Part shown: piece by piece, positions 27,001-40,162 of the stretch
How positions within the stretch are numbered: the stretch's first letter is position 1
Layout: each line of letters opens with the position of its first letter
Assembly (NCBI GenBank): GCA_024305405.1
Contig: JAKNDB010000087.1
Location: 3,288,501 to 3,352,500 of the forward strand
DNA length: 64,000 nucleotides
Origin: Dirofilaria immitis
Lineage: Eukaryota; Nematoda; Chromadorea; Rhabditida; Onchocercidae
Reading direction: 5' to 3'
The notes under the pieces: model-generated
What the model was told of the DNA's origin: nothing
Database searches by the model: none
Seen by the model: the letters and a program-made list of their open reading frames with translations, nothing else
Made by a program: the position numbers and the translations under genes

Positions 27001-30000
27001 ATTGCTAAACAGAATTTAAAACTATCGATAAGCCTTACTCGAAGCAGATATATAAACTTAGAGAAGAGAGATTCTGCCAAGTATTGGTAAGGAATAAATG
27101 GAAGAAGTGACTTTCAATCGTTATATTAGCTTTAACTGGCGAATCTGACTTTCGTAAGCAAGCAATATTTGACCCAAATTTCGTTAATTATTTTATTTCA
27201 AAGAACTATCGTTAAACTATTTTTTCTTATGTATATAGTTACATTTATGATATTATGAAAATAAGTATTCCCACTCTTTTTAATAAGCTTGAGGAAAATA
27301 AAAACCTAATGACCATGATGTTTCTATGTTTTCATTTTATAGCTTTGTATCCATCGAATAAGTCAAAATGAAAGTACTTTTCCAGAGATAATTTGTGCTA
27401 CAATATTTGTAATAATCATTACCTAAATAATAACCAATCATAATATATAATTATTTAAAGTGTTATAAATTCAATCGTTCAAACATTCCATCTTCGATAT
27501 GTATTCTTTTCATAACATTTTTTATAATACCCAAGTGAAAAATGAACAAGTAGCTCTGGATAAGATTAATAAAGGGAATAAAAAGAATTTCAAAAAAAAC
27601 AAGAGAAGAAGTAACATATATTTCAAACGATTTTCCTGATGTAATCTAGAAATAACCTGAATTAGAAAGTGAGAAGGATGAGTTTGCATATAAATTTTGT
27701 GATCGACCAATGCTATCTGCCATTTATAACGTGAAAATATCTTAGTGATTAAGTGTTTGGTTACCAAGGTATCATATACATACAAAATACCTGACAACAG
27801 TAGTTATGGGAATAGGACAAGAAAGGGTATAAGGAAGGGCGGAGAAGATGGAGGCGGAATTCACGCAAGTTCACAACATAAAAGGAGCATACAGCAATTC
27901 CTAGGATTACCTTTACATCCTTCATGTTTTGTTCACCTTACTGATACATAGAAGTAATGCAGAGCAACCGATAACAACCATAACGACCACAACGATAAAT
28001 TGTCGTCTCCTAGACGACTCATCATGGAAACCAAAAAGATAGAATATGTAACTACTTCCAAAAATTCGACAAAACAAGAATCCTATGTAGAATTAACATC
28101 ATCACCTTATTCCCTTCTCCTCTTTTCTCTTTCCTGCCCTCTATTTGAGAACAGTTCATAGAATATATTTTCGCTTAGGATAGGATGATTGAAATTTTCG
28201 AAATACAAAAAGTAAAGTTAACAAATTGAAAGCACTAACTAATAATTCTTACCAATTTTTCAGAATTAAAAGCATTGATTTCTATCGATAGAATGTAACC
28301 ATTTTACTCTCAAGAGTATCAGTAACAGATTTCCACAAATTCTTCAAGCAGTAAGATTTTGCTTAAAATTCCTGAAAATGGCCATAAGTTTATTAAAATG
28401 AAAAATACTTCTGATATATACGTCAATTCTGCCCAAGGATTAATGATTTTTCAAAAAAAACTCCAGGTATCACACAATATCCTATCCTAAACTTTTAATT
28501 GATAGTCTTATAAAATATCAAATTTTTATAATAAAAAATTAAATATCGATCGCATGTAAAATATTCAAATAGTCCATTTCTTACATGACTTCGACCAAAA
28601 ATTTCCTCAGGATTCCTATTTCTCAATCTTGATAATTTCATGTATCTCATAATATTTTCTCAACAAACATCATTTTTATTCATATCTATCTATTCAGTGG
28701 ATATAATTCAAATAGCTTGACTTGAAATCTATCAATATTATCTATCAGTATCAAATTTAAAATCATATCATGAACTATCTGTCATTATCGAATTTAAAAT
28801 CACATCATGGACTATCTCTAACAAATTCGAGAATTGTATATTATGGATAACGGAAATTTGGCAATAACTAATTGAAAGTAATAAGAATAGAAGAAAGATA
28901 TTATATGGGATAGAAATATTCTTACGATTGCTTGGTTACCTTTAATCTTAACCGGATATCACATTGCTGCTGTCTCTACTGCCACTGCTTCCTTGGTTAC
29001 CGAAAATTTTTGGTAAAAGCTTCAAATGCTTCACTTCAGGACCCGATATATTGATAGATAAGCATAAATATATAGAATGTATACATATATATACCTTATA
29101 AATCACTAATAATGGTCAAAAAAAAAAGGAAGGAGAGATAGAAGAGAAGTGTAATACGTTCATTCATACATATATGGATGCATAAAAATAGACATCAAAA
29201 GGCCTAATTTTTCAGGCAAAACAAGAATTGCTTTTTTGGCAAAGTTAGAACACCCCACTAGCCAAAGGCTTCATTATAAAACCAATACTTCTCTTCTTAC
29301 TCCATTAATCAAGTTATCGCTGTTCACTATCACTATCTATTCTTTTCTTTCTCCCTTCTTCCATGAAGGAAATCGACGTTGTTATCGTTGTTGTCAAAGA
29401 ATTCTATCATCATTATCAAATCATCAACATTACAGGATACATGCTTCGTTAAAGACTAAAGCCTAAGCTTCCCATACTCTCCGTTGCCTTAGCTTCAGTC
29501 GTCATCCCGGTTTCTAGTGGATACATTTCAGTTGCTAAACAACAACCATCACAACCAACCATCTCAAACGATCAGCTTACCTTGGAATGCTATTTTTGTC
29601 AGTGTCACTACTGACAACGGCTACTACCATCACCATCACCACCACCGCTATCTATATTTTGGCATTATTTTTTCTTGTCATTGTCATTAATGCTCATTAG
29701 TGAATAATATTTAGAATTTGATCCTAAGATACGAAAAAATTAAAATGTAATAATTCTACAACCACTTTTGCTATATTTTTCTCTTATTATAATTCCTGTC
29801 AAAAAATTGATGAGTAACTGAAAAAACATGCTATTCTTAAAGCCTAAGAGCGATAAATATCTTCTATCGATTTTTACAATTTACCTGGAAAGATAAAGCA
29901 AATAGCTAATTGATATGATTATTAAATACATTAAAAGATTTAGTAGAAGATAATCGTTGTGACATATCATAATGTAAAGTATAGCGTAAATTATCAAGAG

Positions 30001-33000
30001 TATCTTGCGATGATCATATCCCATTCTACCAAATTTTTAAAATGTTACTACTAAATAAAGAGAGTTCATTTTCTCTTTATAGCTTGAAAAAATAAAGAAA
30101 ATAGCTACCAACAACTGAATTTTAAAATATAATAACTATCAACTAATATAATAAACGTACTTATATTTAAGAAAAAAATCTAGTGATGTTAGTATTGTCA
30201 TATTTATTTCTTCCTTTTCAATAAACTTTGAAATGAAATTCCATTGTTACTTCTTTAAACGATTTCCAGCTTCTTATCTTTTTCTACTATCCCATTTCCG
30301 ACATAAAAAAAGATCTGAATGAAAAAAATCAAATTTAGTAATAGATCATACAAATAACCTAAGAAAACAATTATGCTTTTCATGCTCCATCCTATTTCAT
30401 CTTGTTTTCTTTTATTATTCCAGCAATAAGAATAGCATCCCCTCCTCACTTTCCAATTACAGTGTACAGTTCTTTAGGCAATCAATTCCTTGACAATAAT
30501 CAGTTACTATTATGCCTATTTGATTTTTAATAAAATTCTTGGCGGCATCAAATTCTGAGATGGATTTCAAAATTTAATAAGATGAATAGAATGGGAACGT
30601 AGATAACATAAAAGCACAGAATTTGTAGCTCAAGAAAAGATGATTTTGATATTAAAAAATTATTGCGATTCCCTAAAAATAACAATTAATAAATAATATG
30701 TCGTAAAAAACTTTTAATTTACTGTAAATATATCAGATAGTTATATAGGCTATCTAAAGTGAGAAGAGTGTGAAAATGAAGAGAATGGAGGTATTAGAAA
30801 GAAAAAGAAAGAAAAAATTCAGAGAATATTTTTCGTGTGTGAAGGAGTCCAAATATTCGCGACAGATGACAAAATTTGAAATTACGTTTTATGGAATTAA
30901 GAAATGATTCAATTTTCTAATTTTTGCCCTTCACTTGCTGCTATGATACATCTTCACAGCTATAAGTCGTCAACTCGTATCATAATGGCGATACATGGTG
31001 CAACACAACTACAACACGTTAGGTGCTTCGGTGCATTGGTATCTTAATAACTTAGGTACGTTGATGTCACTTGTCCTACTGGATACGCATCCATTAGGCT
31101 TAGCTGTTGTGACTCGTCACTGATATCACTTGACCGAACTACCACTGTCTCCACTGTACCCTCTGCTTCACTTGTTAAAAATCCAACTTCCGTTGCTGCA
31201 GTTATAGTAGTTGCTTTAAGTGTAGTTGCTGTTGCTGTTGTTGTTGCGGGTACAGCTAAACTGTTACTGTTAGTGACATACGTTACTTCATCACCCAATG
31301 ATTGATGATGATGATGATGATGATGATTGCTGTTGGTGTTAATTCCTGATTGAGCAAAGTATCAACAGTGGTGCCACTGTCACTACTTGTATCAATAATT
31401 ATGGTATCGCTTGATGCTGAACTTCCTGTTCCTGTTAGCGCCGGTGCTGATCGAAAATCCGATACTGAAATAATAATTTCAGTTAACAATCGCAGCAAAT
31501 TTTGATCAAAATAAAATAACTGATCAAACCTAGCTAGGTAAGTCATCTTTACCGAGAAAATCAAACGACACTCATACTTGCTCTCCTAATTATCAATCTA
31601 CTAAGTTTCGACTTCGACAGTAGTCTTGAATTAAAATATTTTCATTACTCTTGCAATACTTAATACTTATTCGAAAAGTAAATAAGTGCAGCAATTACAG
31701 TAGTCTTGAGATGTTTATAATTTTTCTATTTTTTCACAGATTGGATTCCATAATTCCCATCTCATTCTTTTTTTTCCGATATTTAACAAATTTAATCCAA
31801 AGCAAATTTCGATAAAAAGTTCTTTCTACGAATATTTTTCTTTCACGGAATGATGAATCAAAGGAATAACTATTGTATTCGAATAATTAGTTGCATTGTA
31901 TGTATGCTAGACTAGTTTTTGAAAAAGTAAAAATAAAGAAATGAAACTATTCAAAATATAAAGAGCCCCTAATTTTTATGCTAATAACTAAAAGTTGAAA
32001 TCTGAAACTCAGCAAACTATTGTTGCTAAAACCACAAATCGATGAAACTTTCTTCAATTAAAAATCCAAGTAAATCAGATTTCTTTCAAAAGCTTTTCTG
32101 CTAACTAGGTATCCTTTGCGATCCTATAAAATTTTTATGCGGAACAGAGTAAATCTATCAATTTTCACTGGCTCTTGCTTTTATAGTCAAGAAAATCTGC
32201 TACGTCTTTCTTTTTGCATTTTTTCATTCTCTTCAAAATGCATGTTAGATGAAGGAAAAAAATAGCATAAGTAAAATTTATTAGTAACCACTGATAATCC
32301 TTACGTTATCACTATCGTATTAAACACAGCAGTAAACTGTGAAAGATTTATTAGCACTTTACTTGAAACACTTATTTGCATCCCAAAATTTTTAAAAGCA
32401 AATAACCTATCAAATATCTATCCAGATAAAGGAATAAACATGTGATTTCTTTGGAATAAGAGTTAAAGATTGCCCATTTAGTTTATATCTCTTATTTTCC
32501 TTCTCGTTGTTTCAAGTAGGCATTTCAAATTAAAAATTGTTTGCAGTAAGCTCACATTAAAGGAAGAGCAAAAATAAAAAAATATTTAATAACATTAAAA
32601 TAAAGAAATAGAGACGGATGGTGGTGATTAGAGAGACCAGAACAAAAGCATAAAAACGATGTTGAATACTTCGAATAACGAAAATACCATAAGCATGGTA
32701 AGGTAAAGGAATGTTAAGGAGAGGTAAAGGACATAAAAATCAACTATGGATAATAATTTTTTTAATGATATTTTTAATATTATAACTTATATATCGAAAA
32801 ACAACTAATTTCTTTCAATTGAATTATCAGGATTGGTAAAGTTAAAGCAGGGTATAGAATATAAATAAAAAAATAGATCATAAAAATAAGGCGATAACGC
32901 TGAGCTATTCAACAAATGGTCGGATTTTAATTTCAGTCTAAAAATTACGAATGACATTAAAGTTATTAATTACATCTCCAAAACTGAACTTAATATCATC

Positions 33001-36000
33001 ACCATTAGATTTCTGACTAGTTTATAACAAAAACTGATATTTTAGTTGACTATATTGATATCTTACTTCACATTTCTTAGCTATAATATTTTTGAATTTC
33101 ATGTTGCAGCTTAAAATAAATTCCTATAATAAATAAATCGGATGATACAATAGCAATATAGTTGTAAATTTCTGAAAATTCTCGTTTATTTTATTAAATT
33201 TCTAAAATTCATAAATCCTTAGAGTTATAAGTAAACGTCTTTATTAGTTCTATTAACCCTTAAAAGTAATAAATTATAGACAATATTCTTATTAGAAAAG
33301 TTTTTCTACAAATAAATTGATAAGATGAAAAAATAGCTCTGCATCGTATTTTCACACATGATTTGAATAGAAAAATTGTTATATGGTATTTCTAAGATGT
33401 CTGCTCACTTATTCCTCACTTATTCTTTCAGCTTCACTAACCAATCAGATAGGATGAGAATGCTTGTGATATAAACTTCCTCCATCTTTCAACTCTAGCG
33501 CCCTCCTCTCAACCTTTCTCTTCCTAATTATGAATTCAGCTTTTCCTTAAATCCGAATTCATATTATCTATAAACGTAAAACTAATTGGGCAATGCAACA
33601 TATAATGCCGCATTATTAGTACTATATTTAACCCTTATAAACATATATGTTAATCACATATAAATACAAAGACAATAAATAGCTAACTGAGCTAGTAAGT
33701 TTCATCTATGTCAGATTAATCATTTCGACCGTAATAATAAACTTTCTTCGCCTATTAGCCATACCCCATTACATAAAGCATTTTAACTGCTTCGTACACT
33801 AGGACACACTCATATATACTCATATACAGATATACACATATATGCACATAAACATAAACATTAATATTAATTGCAATATCGGCAACATCTCACTAAATCC
33901 AATGAATAAATCAGTTAAAAACCAATACAAGTTCTTGTGTTGAGATTTTATTCGCCTTAAGTTACATGAACTGGTGGAATTCATCCTTCCCTTTTATCAC
34001 TGTTCCACTCTTTCAGTTCAAAGTTTTTGTTGTTACTATGACTCGATGCTATTAAGAATGTTGATCTAATAAATTCAAGTAGCATATGCAAAAATTTCCA
34101 ATTCTTGATTGAATTCCCTTTCAATGAAAAACAAATTACCATCTCCGCATATTTTACGTATTATAAAGTCCTAAATGATAATGAAAATCACTTCAGAACT
34201 ATTAAAGCTTAATAAAATATGTCTTTCAAAGACACTATTTCTAGAGAATGATGATAAAAAGTCAGATCACTTTCACTTATTACATTTCAATCAATCCCTT
34301 ATTTAATATTCCAGATTTGTAAGAGTCATTCATTAAATATATATATATATATATATTTGCATTATAACTTCGCAAAGCTGCAATCGATGAGAAATAATCT
34401 GCGTGATTATGAAACTTAAGAAATCCCTTAGAAAAAACGACAGCACTTAATATTGAATGATAAATACAATGAGCATTTTTCTAGTCAGGAACAAAATTTG
34501 AGATCAGTTAACCTAGGATATGCCAATTAGATTTAACTTTATTTATATGATGCATTATTTCAGAATTAAACTTCAAACAGCAAGTTCAGTAAATTATTCT
34601 ACAATTGGAAATAAATTGAATGATAAAATATATAAGCGTAACAGATAAATAAACAATTTTTAAACGAAATTTAAAGAAAAAATTAATGAAAAAACAAAGC
34701 CATCTATTGTTAGTACCATTAAAATTCTCATTGAACTATAAGATGAGGATATATTCTGATCATTAGTTCTATCGAAATTAAAGGAAATCTCAAATAAGTT
34801 ATATGACGACGAATCAATGAATGTACTCTTAAGATTTAACCTTTAAACATCAACCAATGATATACGATAATAGCAGTTGCAGTGACTATGAACGAACGAA
34901 TGAATGAATGAAAACATTGTAAAATCAATTCAAACCTAGGCAAGTAAGCAAACAATATATTGGCCAAGATAGAGAATATGATATATGAAAAAGTGGAAGA
35001 GAGTAATGAAAAGGAGATATTAGCAGAGTACTTCCGAATAGCAGAAATATTAAAGCAAATCCATTTCAACGTCTACCGTATTTGAATGCTTATAGACACA
35101 TGGTTGGATAACATTCACCCTCTTTCTACCTTTATTACATTTTCATCATTTCTATCAATTCGTTTTCCTTTCCCTCTTGCGTAAAACGATATCTCATGTG
35201 ACACCCGTACTAATTAACAACATATGACTAATCGATTTATTCTGATGTCGTAATTTAATGTGATCATTACACCTTATCATCCAATCTTAAACCAAACTAC
35301 CAGAAGTGCAATATTCTTGTCTAACTCTAATATTCTTCTTTACTACTTTTTCCCTAATAAATTTCTTAATATCACCGGAAATATTTTTCTCGCCGAAAAC
35401 GTATAAATAAACATTGATACAAATCTTATTTTTATATTCCAAATAAAGCTCTGAGAAAATATTTAATCTTAAAATTTAATTTCACTATTTGTTGTCGTGT
35501 TCATAATTTTTAAAGGAATTACGAAAAAAACTTCGTAATTATAAAATAACAATCGCTCTCTTCGATATAAACAAACAAAATTTTATTTTAATAGTTAAGT
35601 ACGACGGGAAAAAAGAAAAATTAGTTGTTTTCCGTAGAGAAAAGAGAAAAAACAGAACAAATTCTATTATTTTCTTTTATTTTTATGAGGGTAGTTAAAG
35701 GAAAAAGACTTACTTTTTCCCTATTTATAATTTGACAAAAACAAGAATTAAACTTAACCTTTTAATAATTATGCTATGCTTTACTCCATAATGTCATCAA
35801 AATCTTCGCCAGAAATTAAGGGTCATTTTAAATTTGGCAAACTCGGAAATGAGGAACGGAATATATATAAGCATATATTCCTTACAAACCTAAATTCATT
35901 AATTTATTTTGCTCCCAAGATTAATGAATCCATTATTCATGTAAGGCATTATCTTCTTTATAGTTTGCTCATTTTAAACTATATATTATTTACTGCTTCT

Positions 36001-39000
36001 ACTATATTGTTCAATTTTCAAAATTTTATGTTCAATTTTGCAAATACTGTATGAGAGAGACATAGAACTCAACTGAAAAAAATAAGTTTTTGCTGCAAAT
36101 TTATTATTTCAATTGAATTTCATTTCCACAAAATGAGAAAAAACTTTCTAAGCTAAGTATAAAATGTTTCTGCACCTATTAATTAGATTTTACAGTTTAA
36201 ACTACATTTAAAAAACGTGAAAACTCGAAAAATTCAAAGTGTTATTGACATTTCATTCGAATGGTGAAAAAGAATTCAGCTATTATTTTGTTTTTCGAAT
36301 TTAATAAACTTCTGTTTGAAATCTAATGTCTTTTCTATTTTCATAGCAATTTATTAACTAAATTCAATGTAAAATATTGACGATATCGAGAATATCTTAT
36401 AAAGAAAGGAAAGGATATTAGAAACACTTCTGTTCTGTGTAGCTAATTTGATGAACAACTATCTTTTACAGGGAATTAAACTGCCTCTATCTTCAAATCA
36501 ATTGATGATAGTGATAATGACACAATACATGACCGAAACTATCAATAGTGTCAATATTCAAAAACTTCTGAATAATAACAATTCAAATTAATAATTCATT
36601 CGTTTAGGATGAAATAATTTACCAAACTTCGGTTAGTTTTTAGGAAAAAAAGATAAATCATAGAGAAACAAATAAGTCTAGAATACTTACAACACGGAAA
36701 TCGAGCTGTATGAAATGGTGACAAGCCGAATAAAGAACACTGGTAGAAATTCATTCCTGAAGAATTGAAGCCAAGGAGAAATCTAAATAGAGTGATGTTG
36801 GAGACGATGATGACGGATTAAAATCAAGACCCGACTTTTCGAATCAAAAACAAACTGAGAGACTGGAAATGGTAAATGAAAAGAAAAGACAAATCCTCCT
36901 TTCTTTTCACTCTTTTCTTTGTTTGGAATATTTGAAAAATAGTCCGGCGAAAAGCATTTTCGTTATAAAATTGGCCTAGCAAGGCGGGTTCTATTTTCAA
37001 TACGGAATATTGGATATTATTTATCTACTAAATAGTCATAACAAAGCCTGAAAGGCTAATATACCTTTTCTTCTTTATTAAATTCTTTTTAAGGAGAAGC
37101 CATACCACTTAATACTCGATTTTTTTCAATATCAATCATCCACATTTCTAAAACCTCTTCTCTTTGAAAATTACGATAACCCAAATTTTGAAATTAAGGA
37201 ACAATTATTTCAATAGATTGATTTCTCTATTCATCCGGAAAAAGTTCGCGTAGAGAATTAGTGAGAAGTGTTTCTCACTATTCTCGATTGCTTCTACTCT
37301 AGCTTAGTCTCTCGAATATCTTAAAGAATACAAATAGTCGCTACATAGGAAAGAGTAGTGTTGCTGGATTCAAAATATTACAATCAACTAATTCAGTTCT
37401 ATTTAGTTGTACATTGATAGGTGAACACAATATTAATCTCCTTCTCAAGACCATCTTGCATCCCAAAAAACTGTAATAAAAAAATCTAATGATGCAATAA
37501 CATTTTATGAGGTGACAGATCAGTTGCAGATACTGTCATTGATAAATATTTGCAAAAGTTGTTCCCTTCTTATGAATGAAATTTTAGAATTATTTAATCT
37601 GACTTGTGTGAGCTTTACTTTTTTACTAATAGTTTATTTTGCGGTTGTCGATAGAAAAAGGTCAGTTATACTATCTACTATGCAATATGATATGAAATTT
37701 TATACCTCACGTAATATTATTATTCTTCATTAAACACTAACTTGATACGGCTAAATAATTATTATAAAACTCTCAATATATGAAAATTATTCCCTAATTT
37801 CATCAATGTTTAGATAATTGTTTCAAAGAAAACATGAAGCAACATATAAATAATGTATTTTCTGTACTTTCCGTCAACATTGAATATTCTTAAGCAATAA
37901 TTTGGATAAAGAAAACGATAATTTTTACCATAAATTTCCAGTTTTCAACTATTATTTCAATCTTAACTACGCATAAAAACATCATAACTCATGCTTCAGC
38001 AAATTGAATTGATGGATAAGAAATATATATGGAATTACAAGGAATAAATAAAATATATATGTGCATATATACAATATTATCTCAACTTATCATGCTATTG
38101 GGAATGGAATCTGAGGAAAGAGAAAATACGGACAAGAGAGGATTGGTTTTTCGCGCTGCTTATTTTGATGATTAATTTCCAATTATAATTTATATCATAT
38201 ATATAAATTTATAACATGCACCTGCTCCTTTCGATCCTATTCTCATGAACTCTCCCTCTCTCCCTTCCCTTGCCGTGGCCATTTCTTTTCCAAGCAACAA
38301 TATTTAAACCTTCATGCAATATTTGAAATTCATGATTTAAATATTGAAATCTCAGAAATAAGAAAGAAAAATTTAATGCTTATCGGTATAACTTCTTTTT
38401 GCTTTCAAGACTTTTGAAATATATTTGGGACGATATTTATCGCCAACTTAAGCTTATCTAGCTTTCATTGAGTGTGGGAATAATTTTCAATCTAAACGGT
38501 CTCTAAAAGTAATCCTCATAGCTACTCCACCATTCCTTAGTATTTGATAATTCAAAAAATTCAAAACTAGAAACAGAGTCGAAATCCGATTTGAAAAAGA
38601 TAATCCCCATCTATATCAATTTAATAAATTTTTGTTTTCAATTTGAGTTTTTTTGAATGCATTATGATATCTACTTATTCCTGTACGAAATTCTTCAGAA
38701 AATAATTTCTTCTGTAAGGAATTTTTCAGAAATAAAAATTAAAAGAAAATCGAAAAAAATTTACCATTAACTATTGGTTGCTGAGTCAGAACAAAATGCT
38801 GTACCGTTTCACCACCATTACGGCTAATAATCAACTTTGGTGATCGTTGCAAAAATATCACTTGTGCCTTTTTCTAAATTAAAAGAATTAATTCTAAATT
38901 TCAACCGAAATTAATATTCTCTTCTCGGCAATGAATTATTTTTCCTCCATCTTTTTTTCATTTTAAATCTCAAGTTTGTCCTGATATTTTCATTATTTTA

Positions 39001-40162
39001 CGGGTTAGATTCTGATAAATTATTCATAATGATTCTGATAAACTATAACTTGGTAACCTATTTTTTCTTTTGATTTCTTTTATTTGCATCTCTTGTAAAG
39101 TAAAAATTGTTGCAAGAATCCTGAAAGTTTGAGAAAAAATTTATTTTATTGCTCCAAGAAAGAAACTCATTTGACTGTTACTCGATTCTTCTTCAATCAC
39201 TGAGAGAAGATACTAAATGAGACAATAACAATTGTCTTGTCCAGAACGGAGAAAATTAGATTGTATATAACGAACTCTAATTATTTTTTGTTATCAACAA
39301 AAGCAAAATAGCAAAAATTAGACCTCAGATAAATTGAATCAAACTTTAATTCATATAATTTAAACTCTTATCAATTGCAAATTTTTGATTATTATTATCT
39401 GTACTTATTCAGTCCAAGAGCAATTTTCATAACCCTTAGCCCTCTTTTGGAAGGTATTCATTGTCAAATGAAAAAAAATCTTTTTCTATTTTATCTATTT
39501 TTGAAATCTATTTTATTTGTAGACTATTTAGTCAGAATTCTTTTTATATAAAAATTATTCATTTCGTCATCTGTTAATTTTGCAACGAATCATATATATA
39601 TAGTAATATTACTATTTACTTCCAAAAATATGATTGAAAGATAAATAAACAAATTAGGTGAGATAAGAATATTAAAATAGAACTGATTGTTTAATTGAAA
39701 TTCCATTACAAACTTCCGCTAATCGATTATAATTCAGTCAAACTATTCAACTGCAATAATTTTCTTTCAGGATACAAATTCAGTCATTAAAATAATATTG
39801 CTATCTAAACTTCAAACAGAAGTGATCCTTCTCACAAACAGGTAAAAAGTTTTGACTTAATAAATTTAAACGGTAAAGCAAAACATCTAAAAATTCTTCC
39901 CACATTATAACCATTTAATTAAATATTTTACCACAAAGTTTTATTCGCAATTCGATTTCTTAATCACATTCTTTCTTAGGCACCATTTGGTGACATTTTA
40001 ATTTTTAAATTAAGAGATTTTTGAAAATTAAATAGAATTTGCGGTAGAAGATCGAAATCAAATGTAAAAATAAATTACAGGCTGCGGCGATGTTGCCTGT
40101 TCGGTATTGCCTGGTGTCGAAGATACGGCGGTCATCGATGCCGATACACTTTTGCTGGGCAT
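18050..40162 (-). CDS. daf-19: RFX-family transcription factor, DAF-19 orthologue
   Basis: RFX proteins bind X-box promoters; in nematodes DAF-19 switches on cilium genes in sensory neurons. Exons: 40079-40162, 38765-38873, 31060-31464, 25114-25159, 24462-24584, 22869-22948, 22139-22393, 21649-21756, 21449-21555, 21120-21265, 20770-20913, 20472-20620, 20263-20326, 19950-20208, 19557-19677, 19366-19447, 18923-19076, 18309-18588, 18050-18117; about 928 residues. The Ser/Thr-rich N-terminus is followed by the winged-helix DNA-binding domain, about residues 256-330, with [18 protein letters not shown]. Next come the conserved middle regions and the dimerisation segment ([33 protein letters not shown]). 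Start ATG lies 16 bases inside an acceptor. Apparent one-base gaps fall at about 31345, 20277-20283 and 19370-19373, and near the 20472-20620/20263-20326 junction; the 20770 donor is unsettled. The last short exon ([18 protein letters not shown]) is inferred from splice phase only. Confidence 0.95.
19051..19391. repeat. Foldback triplication inside the RFX gene
   Basis: Three overlapping copies of one segment lie head to tail. Bases 19120-19210 and 19301-19391 are identical 91-base direct copies. Between them, 19212-19302 is the reverse complement of 19051-19141 with one mismatch (a 5 versus 6 A run position near 19105). The copies include the start of exon 18923-19076 and the end of exon 19366-19447, so partial duplicate exon ends lie in the intron. 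The true exons at both edges remain intact and spliceable. Either a real inverted duplication or a hairpin-type assembly artefact would look like this. Confidence 0.9.
22949..24461 (-). other. RFX gene intron, 1.5 kb
   Basis: This intron splits the sequence just before the DNA-binding domain (SPAT joined to IQWLINNYE in phase 0). I see no open segment inside it that fits the gene or another family. It separates the N-terminal activation part from the DNA-binding part of the protein. Confidence 0.7.
24967..25020. repeat. Perfect 21-bp hairpin in an RFX gene intron
   Basis: Bases 24967-24987 (CATTTAAAAATGGTAAAGAT plus one A) pair exactly with 25000-25020 across a 12-base loop. It lies between exons 25114-25159 and 24462-24584. 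The stem has no bulges or mismatches, which is less typical of a conserved microRNA precursor than of a recent small inverted repeat. Confidence 0.75.
25720..25751 (+). repeat. 32-bp palindrome-plus-TATA repeat, copy 1
   Basis: The sequence starts GATTAGCCTCTAAGAG and ends GGATATATAAGCA. It differs from the copy at 26711-26742 at a single base, which breaks the palindrome here (AGAGAC instead of AGAGGC). It lies on the strand opposite to the RFX gene, inside its large intron. Confidence 0.8.
26711..26742 (+). repeat. 32-bp palindrome-plus-TATA repeat, copy 2
   Basis: This copy carries the perfect 13-base palindrome GCCTCTAAGAGGC, followed at once by AGGATATATAAGCA, which contains a TATA-box-like TATATAAG. 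The spacing and near identity to the copy 990 bases away suggest a small dispersed element or a duplicated regulatory site. Confidence 0.8.
28740..28813. repeat. Two diverged 37-base tandem units
   Basis: Unit 28740-28776 and unit 28777-28813 share the frame ATC-TATCA-TATC-AATTTAAAATCA-ATCATG-ACT with about five differences. They lie in the 5.9 kb RFX gene intron. This looks like an old local duplication with no visible function. Confidence 0.6.
31304..31327. repeat. (TGA)n trinucleotide run inside an RFX gene exon
   Basis: About eight TGA/ATC units lie within exon 31060-31464. On the minus strand they read as a histidine run in the frame that continues downstream (seven His before [11 protein letters not shown]) and as an isoleucine run in the frame that comes from upstream. 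Slippage here, or a nearby lost base, would change the reading frame. Confidence 0.85.
31465..38764 (-). other. RFX gene intron, 7.3 kb, no internal gene seen
   Basis: The largest intron of the RFX gene joins ...QQPIVN to [10 protein letters not shown] in phase 1. Reading both strands I find no splice-bounded coding stretch and no similarity to known elements. It is plain AT-rich DNA with an (AT)n run near 34337-34355. It is a candidate place for isoform promoters or enhancers. Confidence 0.6.

Larger units (their letters stand above)
25160..31059 (-). other. RFX gene intron, 5.9 kb, no internal gene seen
   Basis: This long intron joins ...GQVTST to [10 protein letters not shown] in phase 2. 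I see no coding segment inside it. It holds a 32-base repeat with a palindrome and TATA-like tail (25720-25751 and 26711-26742) and a diverged 37-base tandem duplication (28740-28813). In C. elegans, internal promoters in daf-19 introns drive the shorter ciliary isoform; a similar promoter may lie here, which is inference only. Confidence 0.6.

Noticed and set aside
35776..36054. 92-codon open frame in the large RFX intron
   Set aside because: Low-complexity composition rich in I, L, F, N and S as expected from AT-rich DNA; no motif or splice partner.
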